NCBI RefSeq assembly: GCF_029852145.1 | Contig: NC_079978.1 | Span: 5,952,001 to 6,016,000 of the forward strand | Source of the DNA: Microplitis mediator | Lineage: Eukaryota; Arthropoda; Insecta; Hymenoptera; Braconidae | Length of the DNA: 64,000 bases | Direction: 5' to 3' | In this document: positions 11,150 through 25,011 of the stretch, piece after piece | How the letters are laid out: each line of letters starts with the position of its first letter | How positions within the stretch are numbered: position 1 is the stretch's first letter | Translations under genes and position numbers: made by a program | Notes under the pieces: generated by a model | Databases searched by the model: none | Told to the model about the DNA's origin: nothing | What the model saw: only the letters and a program-made list of their open reading frames with translations

Positions 11150-14100
11150 GTGCTGCATTTAACATTAAATATCTCTGAATTTATTCAAATAAACCGGATT
11201 ATCTTTGTAGATATTTAGGTATATAATCGCATTACTCGGTTATCGCATTTGGTATTACGAATTTCGAGGTAACAAACATTCGCTGTATGCGTGAAGCTTT
11301 AAGCCATTTCGACAGAAAACGTATTTGCAGAGTAAGAGCTATATATATTATATATATAATCGATAATTCGGCGTATAATAATTTTATAAAATATTAATTT
11401 GGGAAACTTTAGCAGAATATTAATATGAGGATGAAACGGATTGACAATTTTTATTAACTGTTTAAAATTTACCACCGGGATATGAGCAATATTATTTTTA
11501 ATATATTACGTTTTAAATTTATAAAAGTATTTTTAATATACGATATTAAAAACATAATTTTTTTAAATTAAATACGAACTGTATTTGTGTTATACCGGAC
11601 GGATAAACTTTTATAGAGGATTAAAGTTCTAGCAATTAATTTTTTTAGTTTCCAATATGCGATATTTTTCCACAATCGATTCCTATAAGTCTTAAGTGGT
11701 GAGCAATTAAGCTTAAAGTTTGTTTATAATTGTAAGTTATTAGCGCGGGTGCGGCTAAAAGGTTTCGCCAAAAAAATAAAACAAACATACATATAAATTT
11801 TTTTTGGTAAATGTCAAGTCTTTCTAGAGGAGCTATAAAAATAAATTATTTTTAAATGCTTTGTATGATTCACGGTAAGAAATAAAATAAAAATAATACT
11901 TTTTTTTTATATTTTACGAGGGTTTGGAAAAATGAAAAAGAGCCGCAACCTCGTCCTGAATTCCTGAACGTTTTTTAGTTTCAAAACTCGCATTACTCAC
12001 TAACCTATTCAGAGTCCGTGATATATATTTTTTTATTTTCCAATCCGCTGTCAAATGTTGAAAAAAAAAAAAATAAGCCGCTGACGCTACAAAAATTTTT
12101 ACATCCACTTGTTTGAGTAGAGTTCCGCTTCAGTATGTTTGATATATTTTTTTCTTTTTTCATAAAAAATGTTAATTATTTAGTTGGACATAAAATATTT
12201 AAAATATGAAGTATGTAGAGAACGGAAAAACGTCGAGTACTATCTCTTTAGTTTTAAAAAATGAATTCGCCTTTGAATAAATATGTGAAAGCAGTTACAT
12301 CCAGCGAAGTATGACATCACACCGGGATCTTCCGAGCTTACGTATGACTTTATTATTATTATTATTACATATATAAAGTATGATAATCAATAACGGCCAG
12401 CAACTTTATGCAGTACATCGGAGGATGTGTAACAGGTAATGAAATTACAAATACACCGGTCATTGAAATTGCTGTCCAGTGAGCACTTGTTTTTTCCAAT
12501 TGCCGAGCAATCAATTTGATCGATTGTCCGTACCGTGGGCATCGAGCATTAAATATACAACATATAGATATTTACAACATTGTCTAAATATAAAGTTGGT
12601 TCAGGGGTTGAGGAAAAGTCTTTCTCTATCTGTCCCTTGAAGTATCCAGTCCCAGTGCGTCCAATGAAATAACGCCGATCGATAGAGAGAGTAACCGTCG
12701 GCGCCTACTGTCGTCATCCGCATCTGAGGCTGGTTTATGGACTGGGTTTAAAGAGAACTGAATGACGATCAGCATCCGATCTAACGAGGTCTTGAGCTTT
12801 ATATATAAATATGTCAGGTACATGCAGCAAGTGGATAGTAAACGAGTTAAGGGTAAAACTGCACCTTAACTTCATACCGTGTAAAGTTATTTTAGTCCGA
12901 GTCATCAGTTCAGCAACCGGTGTCACCGGAAAATGGTTAAAATATGTGTGAGGAGTGTCGTCTCCACCCTCATTTATTTCCGGAATTACTTTATCGTCTG
13001 GAATTCACAATTATTCTCTCTTAGATTATTTTTTTAATTTTTTTCTGGGGTAGTAATCAAGGCCATTTTTATTTATTACTATTAATTCGGTAAATTATTG
13101 TGACGCAAGTCGATTGAAAATAATTAATTTCCGACTAAAGTCTATGGAATTTCCTTTGTCAACACAACAATAAAAGACTGGGGATTGAAGCTGTTCGCTT
13201 TTTTTTTTTTTTTAGTCTTTCGGTGTAAGAAATGTTGGAATTGAAAAAAAAATGTATTGAATTTTCAACGGAATTGTTTTATCTCTTGCATTGTTATTAT
13301 TTATTTTCATTATTGTTATCATTATTTTTATCTCTATTTAAAAAGGTATGATCATTAGTACGATTGGTCGGAATCCTTATAACTACAAAAGCTTCCAGCA
13401 GAATACAGGGATGATTGGAAACTTTTTCAAGCGTTCTGAGTTATACTACTGTATAAGAAGACCGTTAATAGAGAAACTCTTTAATGAGAAGAGCTGAGAG
13501 CCTCGAGGCAGAAATAAATAATTTTTGATCGATGCTAAAGTATATAACTACCAAAAGAAAAAGACATAAAAAAATCCACTTAACCCCGGAAAACACTGAG
13601 TTTTTACGACCACCAATTTGTATTTTCTCCATTCCTTTTATCTTTGTCGATAAATTAATTTGCCTTTGACTTAAATTCAAAAAATACTCGTTTTATTTTT
13701 TCCCGAGATCTAAAATTCGCCGCGAGTTTTATAAAAAATAAAAAAAACAGTTTCTTTATACAGCCGCCATTCAAATTGAATTTTGTGTCCCGCGGCTTAT
13801 GATTCAATGAAGAATATTAAGGGACTTTTATATTTTTTTTACGGCGCAAAAATTGATTTGACGTTACTCTGTTCGAGTTTGTCTCCTTTGCAGTCTCTGA
13901 TGCTCTTGAAATATAAAATAAAAAATCATATAGATTTATAGGCTACAATTTTTAATCAATCTGCTGTAAAAAAAAAAAGTATTATTGGATTTATTTTCAG
14001 CGCCGGTCACAGTGAAATGAATTTCAATTTAAATCTAAATTAAACAACATTGTGCAGATAATAAATATCTATTTTCTATGCAAGTTATTCAATCATATTA

Positions 14101-15616
14101 TTTACAAGTCTATTTTATTTATGGAAGATTACATAACTCGTCACGTAAACGGTTTCGTTAAAATTTTCGGATCATTAGATAACAATAATCCAGGTGTTAT
14201 CCAATGAATCTATTTAACACGTGAGTAATAAGAAGCATTTTTATTATTTTAATTAATCCGCTTAATAATTGGGAGCGTGATAATTATAATAATTAGTGAT
14301 ATAATTTAAATAATTAATTACTTTTTTTGATAAAAATAAAATACGATGGTATTGATCGTAAGAAGATGGCTCTGGATAACATCTAGAAATTTTCCAGGAA
14401 CAGTTCAAGTAATTAACGAGATTGTAATCATCATTTATAAAGGAAACAGTTTGAAAGTACCTTGAGATTTGAAAATATTTTTTTTTAACTCTAAAGTCTA
14501 TTTGAACAAAGAAAAAATGAATTAAAATAATTAAATCGACAGTTACATTATTCTTTTTACGTGTACTTGCAAAATAAATTGCGAGTAAAAATGTATTTTG
14601 TTTAAAGTAAAGTAATTTAAAATAAAGTTTAAATCGAGCTTTCTTGAACTGATTGAGTGAAGAATATCCAATGGTTTTTTTTCTATCGCGTATTATACAA
14701 ATTTATACGACGGGTTTTATTATTATTCGGGTCTGGTCTGGTTGCTTAAGGGGTCGAAAAAGAATTTTTTAACTTAAATGTGACAGCTGTAAAGATGAAA
14801 CGTCAGTTTGTATCAGATAGTCCGTATCTTAACAAATATATTTGTCCCCGCATATAATCAATATGATTTTCAACGAGATGTAAAAAAGACTTTACAAAAG
14901 TTTCGAAGCCCGGAGATAGGACTTAGTTTAAAAACTGGATTTAAGTTAAAAAGATCACGTCTCACTGATCTGATTTTGTAACTCTGACATAAATTTCTTG
15001 ACCAAAAAAAAAAGATATTGAATTTTAAAACCTTGTGGGGATTGAGTATTTTTTATTCATTGGCTCGATCTCGCGCACATGGACGTGACAGTTACTTATT
15101 TTTATGAGCAAGTTAATAAGCTGACAAAAGTAATATACAATTATTTGGCGAGCGGATATAAACACAGACATTATTTAAATTTTAAAGATGTTGCGGTTTG
15201 TTGATGTTAACAATTGCTACTGTCAAAACATGTTTATTCTACTCGAGCTTCTGTCAAGTTGGGAATATTCTCTTTTCTTGAATATTATAATCATCTCTGA
15301 AGATCTTAAGAACTGCATGGTACATAATAATATTCAAAGTATATTATTACGATGGTTGTTTGTATAAAATATATTTAAAACGAGCGTACCTCGTTGTTGT
15401 GGTTTTCTGAGTGACGTTTTGCATTAAAAATTTAAATGACCACCAGGAAATTTAATAAAAATAATAATAATTTGAACCGTATTTCCGGAAATTATATTTA
15501 CTACAATATTATAAAATTATTTAAAACGATCGAAAATATTTTAAAAAATTTTATATTATTTTTAAAAAATTATAAACGCTTGTAGTGTAAAAAATTTTTT
15601 TCTAATTTTCTGGAAT
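11150..15616. other. Long AT-rich region without a recognisable gene
   Basis: Both strands were read. Only short open frames without family resemblance are present. A less AT-rich patch at 12600-12930 has a minus-strand open frame rich in Ser, Arg and Asp but no supported start, splice or homology. It could be an untranslated or first exon of a minus-strand transcript. Confidence 0.5.
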
Positions 15617-16607
15617 AGGGGAGGAGGGGGCAAAGTGGGCCCCTGGGGGCAAAGTAGGCCCCTTAAAATTTTCCAAACTTTCAAAAAATATGAGGGCAAA
15701 GTGGGCCCCTCAAAATTTTCTATACGCCAATGAATTCCGATGGATAATAAGTTTATCGAGATTTCTTATGTAATGAGGACTAAAATAGACCAGCAAAACT
15801 GTTCATTAAATATAATTTATTAAGAAAGTTAAAGATAATAAAATTAAGTTTTAAAGTCATATCGCAGCAGACTATCAAAACGACTTTTATATTATTAATA
15901 TACAATTGTTTTATAGTTATTTGCAAATATCACATGTGTAAAGAATAAAAAATATCAAATCCGAAATTTTTTGGAGGGCCCACTTCGCCCTTAATTTTCG
16001 ATTTTTCAATTCTAATGGACGCCGCATAATGAAGTGAAAATAAATATCAAGGGTCTAAAAAGAAGTAAACGCGTAAAAAAAATTAATGATATTATAATTC
16101 CATTAACGCATCTTAAACCGCATACGTCGATTTTTGTACCCTCTTTTCTTTTCTTTCTTATACATACATTAAAATTCACTAATTCTACTATTGTAAATTT
16201 TGTTGTATATTGCACGGAAAAAAATGAACTATATAAATTGAGAATGACAAGTAATATAATGACGAAGTGATCAGTAAATACCATCATTCTAAATAGTAAT
16301 TTTGTCATTTATGATTAAAACGTGAGTAATTACAGGATAAGTATGAAAATTTATTGTCTACTTAAGAAAAATTACTATTTGAACTTTAAAAATCGTAACT
16401 GATACTTAGAAATCAGACGACACGTGTTATAAAATTTACTATTTGAATGTTAAAATTCTCCATTTTGACAACCGGGTTCCGGGTTATAATTTCAAATAGT
16501 AATTTTTAAAGTTTATTTTTTTCTGTGTGCTGATTAGCGTTTTTACTTTAAATAAATAAATAAATAATTATTTTCCTTAAGAAACCTACTCTGCCCCCCT
16601 CTCCCCT
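15617..16607. repeat. Inverted-terminus element of the GGGGCAAAGTGGGC family
   Basis: The left end reads GGGGAGGAGGGGGCAAAGTG. The right end, reverse-complemented, reads GGGGAGAGGGGGGCAGAGTA. Inside the left end the word GGGCAAAGTGGGCCCCT occurs repeatedly. The interior is AT-rich and non-coding. Related sequence occurs at 39.4, 61.9 and probably 49.0 kb. Confidence 0.75.
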
Positions 16608-19408
16608 TTATCGAAAAATCTAAAGCTGTCTGGAAAATCTTAGAAATTCTATAAAAAAATTATTAAATTGTCTTAAATATTCGAGCTGACTGACTGGAGA
16701 GGGAAAATAAAAAAAAATTGTGATCCTGAGATTAGCAGACAAGTAACAATTTTTTGAATTTTTTTTCAATAAATGAATTACAAAAAAAAGCAAAGCACAA
16801 ATATGCACATGTAGAAAATTAAAAGGGCCACAGATTTAATTTTTGAAAACAAAATCCAAAAATTATTAAACGTTGACTAACTTCAGTATTATAAATAATT
16901 TTAAAAGTTTAAAAAGTAATTTTCATAATAAATAATATTTGTACGGTGGATCGAAACACTAATAATAATAATAATTTTTAATATACAAATTTTATCATCT
17001 ATTTGATGTTATAGTGGTAAAAGTTATTTACGGAATTTACGAAAATTAGATTCTCGTACATTACGTCGCGTTCGTCTCTCACATTGGAATCTAATAAGCT
17101 CGTATACACACTCGTTTACGTTTATAAAATTATTGTAGTTCACCAACACTAAATTTATTACAAAAATATTGAAATTCCCATATTTTTTACTCCATTTTAT
17201 TTAATTAAATTTTTTCTCTTGAAAAATAAAATTAACTAATTAATATCGGCATAAATATATATATTTATATAACAATGAATTATTATTTTTTATCAAAAAT
17301 TACCGTATACGGTAATGTCAGTAGAATATTTTTATATAACATTTGAATTATTAAAATGTTAAAAAATAATTCGTAAAAGTGCACGAGTTTTAACGCAACT
17401 TGAAATAAAAATTTAATAGCAACGTTTTTAACGTCAAGCTAAAGTTTACGACGATGTTGACGACGACAGTTAACTTGTTTTAATGTGTCATGTAATTTGT
17501 CTCATACATATATACATATATATATAGCAATCATAATAACAAATTACATGTAATAAAATCAAAATGCACCTTAGGCATTTCGGGATGTAATTAATCCGGC
17601 AGAGTGAAAACAGCCCAATGTTTAAAATCTCTCGTGAAAAATATTTAAGTTGTATAAAATAAAATTACCTTGAGCCTGAAACGTTTTCTGAAATTAGCAA
17701 CGGTGTAGTTGAGACCTTTTGCATTATGCCGGTCGATATTTTCTTCGCTTTCTGCCCTCAGTATCATTTTCCCTTTTTTTTTTTTTATATAAAACACACG
17801 TGCCTATTTTATTTCGACCGTACATATGTTACGTGAGCATTTATAAATCTGCTAGTATTACGTGTCCTTTTTTTCCCTCACTATTTTCCTTTATTACTTC
17901 ACTATATTTTCTTCCCTTTGTTTTATTCCGTTGATTCGACTAAAAGTATCCGGGTATCGTGATATTATTGCAGTCTCTTATTCACTGAATAAAGAAATTC
18001 AGCATAACACTGAAATTCCATTAGTTCTGACTCCGACAGTCTTTGTACCTCAAGAGAAATACGACATAACAATATTATAATAGTTAATTTACATTTTTAT
18101 TGTTCAAACTTGTTTATTTAAATATATTTATTTATTTTATTATCATCCAATAATTTCATTTTTATTTATGACACCGATTATGTACCGCCGTCAATAATTT
18201 AACATTCAGATGGAAAAAAAATATTGTCATCTCATAGATTTCATAATTGAGTAGATTTTATATCCTCGGAGATTTTTTCAACCCTCGTTAAAATTCACAC
18301 GAGATCGTTACCAAACGCAGTTTTGTAGTTAAAGAAATAAAGTGAGGGTAGGGTCGAAAATAAAAGTTTACTTTAAATTTTTTGCGCTTCTTTTTCTTAC
18401 ACAATCATTATTATTATGTAGGCTGTGAACTTTTAGATGAATCGAGTTTTCAAAGTAATTTAAAAAAAAAAAAAATGACAAATGATACGTGAAATTGTAT
18501 AAAGGAAATTAAATGTCATAGATATTTTATGACCTGGAAATTAAAAAAAAATATTTATAATTAACTCGTTTTTAATTTCGAGTATATATTAATATTTAAA
18601 TATTTTTTTTGCTGGAAGTGAAATAGTCATTTAAATCTAATTCTGTTGGTTGGAGCTGGAGATGGAGCTGAAGCAGCTGGACTAGATTGAAGTCCGCGGT
18701 GTATTTAGTTAACGGATTACGGTAGCAAACGAGAGAAAATCTATTGAAGTTGTTTTAAATGTGAATTAAAGAGTGTAAGTGAGCAATCTGGTGCTTTAAG
18801 AATGACAACTGAGGATTGAGAGACAAAATGTCATCTCCTCTCTATGATTGTTCAATAAACGGTTTTGAGGGGATTGAAATTGCCAGGAGAGTGCTAATAA
18901 AATAAAGTGAGACGAGAATGTCAAAGAGATTCTGATGAGCTAGAAAGAGAGAGAGAGATAGAGAGAGAGGAGGTCAAGGCCGGAAGAAGCAAATTCAAGT
19001 TGGATTTGTTCGTTCGATTGCACTTGTGCTCTACTCATTTCAAATAGCATTTGCTTGCTGCACTTTTGATACCGAGATTCAAAAGCAATCAACAAACACG
19101 GGCATCCTATTCGTCAAATAACTTCTTCGTCACTTTGATACATTTTCCTCGTCATTATCACACGCCCATTTAAAATCAGCAATTCAACGCAACTCATGCG
19201 TTTTTATTTAAATTCAAATAAATCCTGGGTACTTACCTCTGATAAATACTCGCTCGGTTTTATATTCAACTTTATTATTATTTTCAAATGGACTCGCTAC
19301 GTTTCTTTCACATCACACCGTTCGCTGGCTGGTTCATTTAAAATTCTATTTAATAGAAAATATTTATTTTAATAAACTATAATTAAAAATTAAATGGAAT
19401 TAATATGC

Positions 19409-19439
<31 letters not shown>

Positions 19440-20555
19440 TAATTTTAAAAGAATGAAAAGAGATCTTGAGTAATCTGTTCAATTAGCAGGCAATTGAATC
19501 CGCAAGTACCTCTGACCTTTAAGAAAATTAATAAAATCAAGTTCTTAATCATTTTTTTTTCTAAGCTTTTAATAGTATGTTAAAATTAACTCGGTTTTTT
19601 ACTCTAGTCATGTATAAATGTATGTACAACCGAGTGTTTGTTTTACTGAGTAGTATAAAAGGTTTGAGTTTCAATGTAGAGCCGACGTATCCAGTGAGCC
19701 GTGTCGTAATTCAAATTGAAACGTGCTCAATTACATTGTTCATGTCCTAGTATTTTATATATATATACATATGTCGACTGACTAGTGCTTCTAGATTTGC
19801 TCTACCTATAATGGTTACACATACGTTCACATAAATGTCTATGCCCATATCTATAGATTAGTTTTCACGTGTGTCCAATTGTTCAATCAAATTACTCAGC
19901 TCTGCGACTTAATTAAATAGCATCTGTTTTCGGTTCAACTGTCTCTCAATTGTCCTACGGTTAATGCAATCATCTCATTCTACTTTTCTATCGACAGTGC
20001 TTTTACTATTTTTAATAAAATAATAAACTCGGATTTTTTTTTTAAATTATTAACTCCAATATTTGAAAATTCAAAATTTCAGATCTTAATAAATTTACTA
20101 ATTACTAAAATTAACTTATCCCGGATTATCTTAAGATTCATAAAAAACTAAAAAAAAAAAACGGATATACGCCACCTGTTGATTTTTCGATTATTTTATT
20201 TTTTTATTTTTTTCAAACGTAAGTCGATTCATATGGAAGCTTTGAATGCTGGTGTAATTGAAACTCAAGTCTTTCAATATCTGTTGCACATAGAAAAAAA
20301 AAGATTTTAAAGTTCTGGCATCGCTCCGACTGAATTTTTATTTTTATTTTTATTTTTACTTTTACGAGCACCTTTTTTTTGTTATGAACCAAAACTCGCT
20401 ATTGCCGCTGCTAATTGATCGTTAATGAGAATTAAATTTTTGCGTACCGAAAAAATTTAAAAAATGACGAAAGTCGGAAGTGAAAGTTGAAGATAAAAAA
20501 ATATTTGAGGGAGTAATGAATAACAATGCGCACAATTTATAAACTTTGTTAGTAC
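16608..20555. other. AT-rich region without a recognisable gene
   Basis: No coding feature is supported. There are a GA-rich microsatellite at about 18945-18972 and an ATA run near 19410-19440. On the minus strand, TCAGAG followed by GTAAGTACC near 19230-19237 is a good isolated donor site that could end an untranslated exon. Confidence 0.5.
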
Positions 20556-20663
20556 CTCTTGACGTATCAACAGCCCGCGAAGACGTCGCGACGCTCTAAC
20601 GAGGTCGGTTGTCGGCTCAACACTGCGAGGCAGGCGCTCGTCCCGGCGTCCGCTCGACGCCAT
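20556..20663 (-). CDS. Possible first coding exon of a minus-strand gene
   Basis: A GC-rich open frame in AT-rich surroundings starts with ATG at 20661-20663. It reads MASSGRRDERLPRSVEPTTD onward for 36 codons and meets a GAG|GTACTA donor at 20555. Direct joining to the known exon at 7944 gives an early stop, so if it belongs to that gene an intermediate exon is needed. If it does, the defensin gene would lie inside its intron on the opposite strand. No family is recognised. The support is only base composition, the ATG and the donor. Confidence 0.3.
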
Positions 20664-23045
20664 CACCGAATCCTGTTGGCCAATACGCCCGCGCTATTTC
20701 CTCTTATTTCTGTCATTATTTTCCGTTAGATCGTCCGGGAAAATACGAACAGAGTATCGAATTCGCGGATAGATAAATACATACATATATATATCACTAA
20801 TCCACTGATCAAGTAAAAGGGAGAGAGAGAGAGAAATTGCACTGTGTACATTTAAACGCTCACGTGTTGCTTCTGTGGTCCGCGAGTTTCAGGTCCGAGG
20901 GTTCACATTATGATGCTCCAATGCGATTCAATTATTCACTACATGTTTATAAAACCATTTGTTAAATATTCATCGCGACCAATCGGTCTATCGGCAATTC
21001 TCGCTGAGGTTTATTCGGGATTCCTGCACAAATAAATTATGCTCCTCTGCTAAATGATTGTAAGTAATAATTATGAATAATTAATCACGATTATGATAAT
21101 TACATTTGATTGATTCGATATTTGAGTCAAATATTAAATGACTAGACACAATGGACTAAAATTTGTTTACACAGAGAAATAGTTATTATTTTTTTTTGTG
21201 CATGCGAATGGACTGTAGGATAATCAATTGAGTTCACGTTAGTCTGGCCAGGTCAACGTGCTTTTCTATAGTTTGAGCTTTTTGTAAGATCGATATCTAG
21301 TGCACGCTACCAAAAGGATGTCTCGCGATATAATATATATCATGAGCGAAACCACCATATGTCTATATGTCAATATAACATAACATAATACAAATAGAGC
21401 CATCATCTGATACCACCGGGATCAACGTTACTGGTTATCGAAGATCAAAGTGCCATTTCGGCAGCGAGAATTTTTTTTGAAAGCGGTAATAAATCCTCGG
21501 GAAAACTCGTAAATTTATAAATTTAAATTTGCTAAACTTATTTATAAACTTGCCAATAAATTGCAGTTTTCTGGTTATTAAATTTTAAAAAGTGTTGATT
21601 AAAATATTCGAAAAGTTTGGATTTATGATTGAAAATAAATTACCGCAAAAAAAAAAAAAAAACCAGCGTTTTATCGGTGATCTAGTTACGCTCTGGCTTT
21701 ACAAGCTCTAGAATTTATGTGGATAGACTTAGTGAGTTTGCGAAGCTAGGAAATGTAGTCGAGCTAACACGGATGACTCGGCATCGATTTTACAATGGTT
21801 ACTATCTTTATAAAGTTCAAGCATTGTTCTCGAAAAACAAGTACACGCGTACAATGCCCAGGCCTTGTTTAAAAATTTTACAATGAAAAGAAAAGAAAAA
21901 AAAAAAGTGTAAAGAAAAAAAAATTCTAATAAAATTATCTCGTCCATTTAACGGGGCTGCTATTTGGCAATGGCAATATCGCCCAAACATCGCGCTATTA
22001 CATTTTCCCACCGGACAATATGTTCAAATTAAAAGTTTACTCGCCACTTAGATCTCTGATCCACCTGGGACCGCGCTCCATTCGCAGTCCACTACACCCA
22101 CCGTAACCGTCTAGTACTCATACGAGCAATTTAATAATTTCTCATCCGGGATGACGTTTACTATCCTGTTTAAATTACGATAAATATCCCCGACTAAATT
22201 ATAAAACCATTAATTTACTTACTGTATTCTATTCTCGTTTCTGTCCGAAGTTTGTTAACCCGAGAAAAAAAGTCTGTTACTTTCTTTAAAATAATCGCGC
22301 GTAAAAAATAGCCGACAGTTGGGTTGAGAAAATACACATCGGACATGACGTCAGAGGGAAAAGGAAACTCGAAGGTATAATACCAAAGTTTCGCCAATCA
22401 AACTCCTCAGAGATAAAATTTTGTCTTGGCAAAGTTTCGTGTGCGACAGGTCATGGTACTTTGACAGATTTTATACCTGCCAGCGTCTGATATTAATTAT
22501 CGGACTTTGAAACTTACAAAATAATTTTCGCCCTAGATTATATTACCAAGTTTTTGATGAAAAATATTTATATCAAATTATCAATGGTAATTAGCAATCA
22601 TTTATGGTAAATATTTTTTAAGGTTGTTTAACTAATAAGGCAATTTTCCGTGATCTAATACCTCGTTAAAGTTATTATGGTGTCGTAAAGCGGATCGATC
22701 AAGTTACGCATGTCATTGAATCAGGGAAAATTAATGGAAAACCCGGAATATCCTTGCAATATATAGACGCAACCCAGCTGTAGAAGCTCGTTACAACGGG
22801 GTTACAGAAGGGAGGGTAGCCAAGGGATGGATTGTGCCCTAAAATTCCATGTGATATCGATTTTTTGGTTCTCTGGAGGCCAAGCTTACTTCCTCTGCCC
22901 ATGCGCCATCATGGCGGCGCTAAGCTCAGCTATTCTGGCACAATTCTGGGATTTAACTTTTATAGAGTTAGTGATCAAGTGAACGAAACCAGAGATGTAC
23001 AAAATACCTTTATGAAGTCTTCAGTGATTTACGGAGAGAGTAATT
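20664..23045. other. Intergenic region without a recognisable gene
   Basis: A short GC-rich patch next to 20663 may be promoter DNA. The rest is AT-rich with GA and TA runs (20760-20840). A plus-strand open frame at 22832-23045 leads into the Ly6 gene but has no support of its own and is probably upstream sequence or 5' UTR. Confidence 0.5.
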
Positions 23046-25001
23046 ATGCCGCGGAGAAATTTTTTTATCTGCATTGCACTACTGCTTACTCTCATTCAGT
23101 TATCAAGAGGTAATCTTTTAAATATGTATACACACGGAAAAAAATTAATCGTGAATGCAACATGATGCAGTCATGTTGCATTCACATGATGAAATCATGT
23201 TGCATTCACATGATTTGTCATGTTGCATTCACATGATAGTCATGTTGCGGTAACATGAGAAAATCATGTTGAATTCACATGATTTGTCATGTTTCGGCTA
23301 CATGATAATCATGTTGCGGTAACATGAGAAAATCATGTGGCATTCACATGATTTGTCATGTTGCATTCACATGATAATCATGTTGCGGTAACATGAGAAA
23401 AATCATGTTGCATTCACATGATTTGTCATGTTGCATTCACATGATAATCATGTTGCGGTAACATGAGATAATCATGTGAATGCAACATGACAAATCATGT
23501 TACCGCAACATGATTATCATGTGAATGCAACATGACAAATCATGTGAATGCAACATGATTTTTCTCATGTTACCGCAACATGATTATCATGTGAATGCAA
23601 CATGACAAATCATGTGAATGCCACATGATTTTCTCATGTTACCGCAACATGATTATCATGTGAATGCAACATGACAAATCATGTGAATGCCACATGATTT
23701 TCTCATGTTACCGCAACATGACTATCATGTGAATGCAACATGACAAATCATGTGAATGCAACATGATTTCATCATGTGAATGCAACATGACTGCATCATG
23801 TTGCATTCACGATTAATTTTTTTCCGTGCATACATATATATATATATATGTTGTAATGCAACGTGTGTTGAGCTTTTTTTAATGCATGTGCTTTTATGTT
23901 TGACAGTTGATGCAGTACAATTGTTGTCTACTGAACATCGCACACACGCGGCAACAGAACGCGCCAATGATTTGAGATGTTTTGAATGTGATACTATTGA
24001 ACATGGAGAAAATTGCGTCAATCCAAGTCAAAACTACACCTGGATGATGAAAAAATGTAAAGATGATCGTCGTCAGTGTATGGTAAATATTGACAATTAT
24101 TTGTTAATTACTATTTTAATTGATAGTTAAATTTAACAAGTTCTCGAAGTCTTCCTAATTGACGTTACAATTAAAATACAAACTAAAAACCCGGAAAAAA
24201 AATATTTTAAATTACGGAGAACTAAATTATGTATTTTATTTAGAGCTGCCTAGATCTATTTTTGTCATTGTTTAGATCTATATAGATCTAGGCGAGCTAG
24301 AATTTAAATATAGAAAATTATTGCTGTGAAAATTCAAAATTTTTATTTCAGTTTTATACAGAAAAATGATTTTCAAAAATTTTTAGATGTAAAAAGATCT
24401 ACGTAATATGAACAGATCTATTGATATCGATCTATGGATCTAAAATTTGAAAAAATAAGATCTCATTAGATCTAAATTTTTTTTTCTAAAAATAATCAAT
24501 TGAAAAAAATCAAAGATCTACATCTGAGTAGATCTTAATAGATCTATAAAGATCAATGTAGAACTAAAATAAAAAAAAAACCTGCCGCTGATCAAATAAC
24601 TTTTTCCCGGGAGAGCAATTGAGAATATTTTTATATAAAATATAGTATTTATATAGAAATTTATTTATACTCTGATAAATCGGGTATCGAGTAAAATGGA
24701 TATTTTTTTCATTGATGGACGTCTTTTGTAGGTAAAGAGATATTCTTTTACAACAAGTACCGAGAACTCGACATCGGAGCCGATGATGTGGGCGTTGGAA
24801 CGAAATTGTACAAATAAATGTGAGCCTGGGTGCATTGTAATCGGGGAACGTACAAAGCTCTATGCATGCACATCCTGCTGCGAAAAGTCTTTTTGCAACA
24901 CTGGCAAAGGAACTGCTGCAGATCTTACAACTCGGGAGATTGGTTTCCTATTAACTCTTGTATTGCAAGCGGTACTGACTGTTACTCTTTATCCTGCGTG
25001 A
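23046..25001 (+). CDS. Ly6/uPAR (quiver-like) GPI-anchored protein
   Basis: Exons 23046..23109, 23907..24082 and 24732..25001 join in phase to 169 residues. An N-terminal signal peptide (FFICIALLLTLIQ core) is followed by a linker. The cysteine-rich domain runs from LRCFEC (about residue 43) to SCCEKSFCNTG (about residue 148). It has about twelve cysteines and the diagnostic ending CCxxxxCN, the signature of the three-finger Ly6/uPAR fold. A C-terminal hydrophobic stretch (IGFLLTLVLQAVLTVTLYPA) after TTRE is a likely GPI-attachment signal. Insect members of this family act at the cell surface, for example as modulators of ion channels and receptors or in septate junction formation; which one this is cannot be told. 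Intron 1 holds a 696-bp palindromic repeat. A poly(A) hexamer lies only 4 bases beyond the stop. Confidence 0.88.
23133..23828. repeat. 696-bp palindrome built of small hairpins
   Basis: The arms mirror each other from CACGGAAAAAAATTAATCG at the left end to CGATTAATTTTTTTCCGTG at the right end, with the centre near 23480. Each arm is made of about fifteen degenerate units such as TCATGTTGCATTCACATGA and TCATGTTGCGGTAACATGA, and each unit is itself an inverted repeat (ATCATGT with ACATGAT). A few unit variants differ between the arms. It lies wholly inside intron 1 of the Ly6 gene and is non-coding. Confidence 0.95.
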
Positions 25002-25005
25002 CACA

Positions 25006-25011
25006 AATAAA
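25006..25011 (+). terminator. Poly(A) signal very close to the Ly6 stop codon
   Basis: AATAAA begins 5 bases after the TGA at 24999-25001. If used, the 3' untranslated region would be only about 20-30 bases. Later weaker candidates exist. Confidence 0.45.

Noticed and set aside
16012..16308. Overlapping short frames on both strands
   Set aside because: Phe/Ile/Lys-rich readings of AT-rich DNA within the 15617-16607 repeat. Not coding.
22832..23113. 93-codon frame running into the Ly6 first exon
   Set aside because: It is in a different frame from the signal peptide at 23046 and passes through the donor site. The Ly6 reading is better supported.
23150..23815. Regular repeats resembling a CRISPR array
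   Set aside because: The units are degenerate, self-complementary and mirrored around a centre with no unique spacers, and they sit in an intron of an animal gene. This is a palindromic repeat element.
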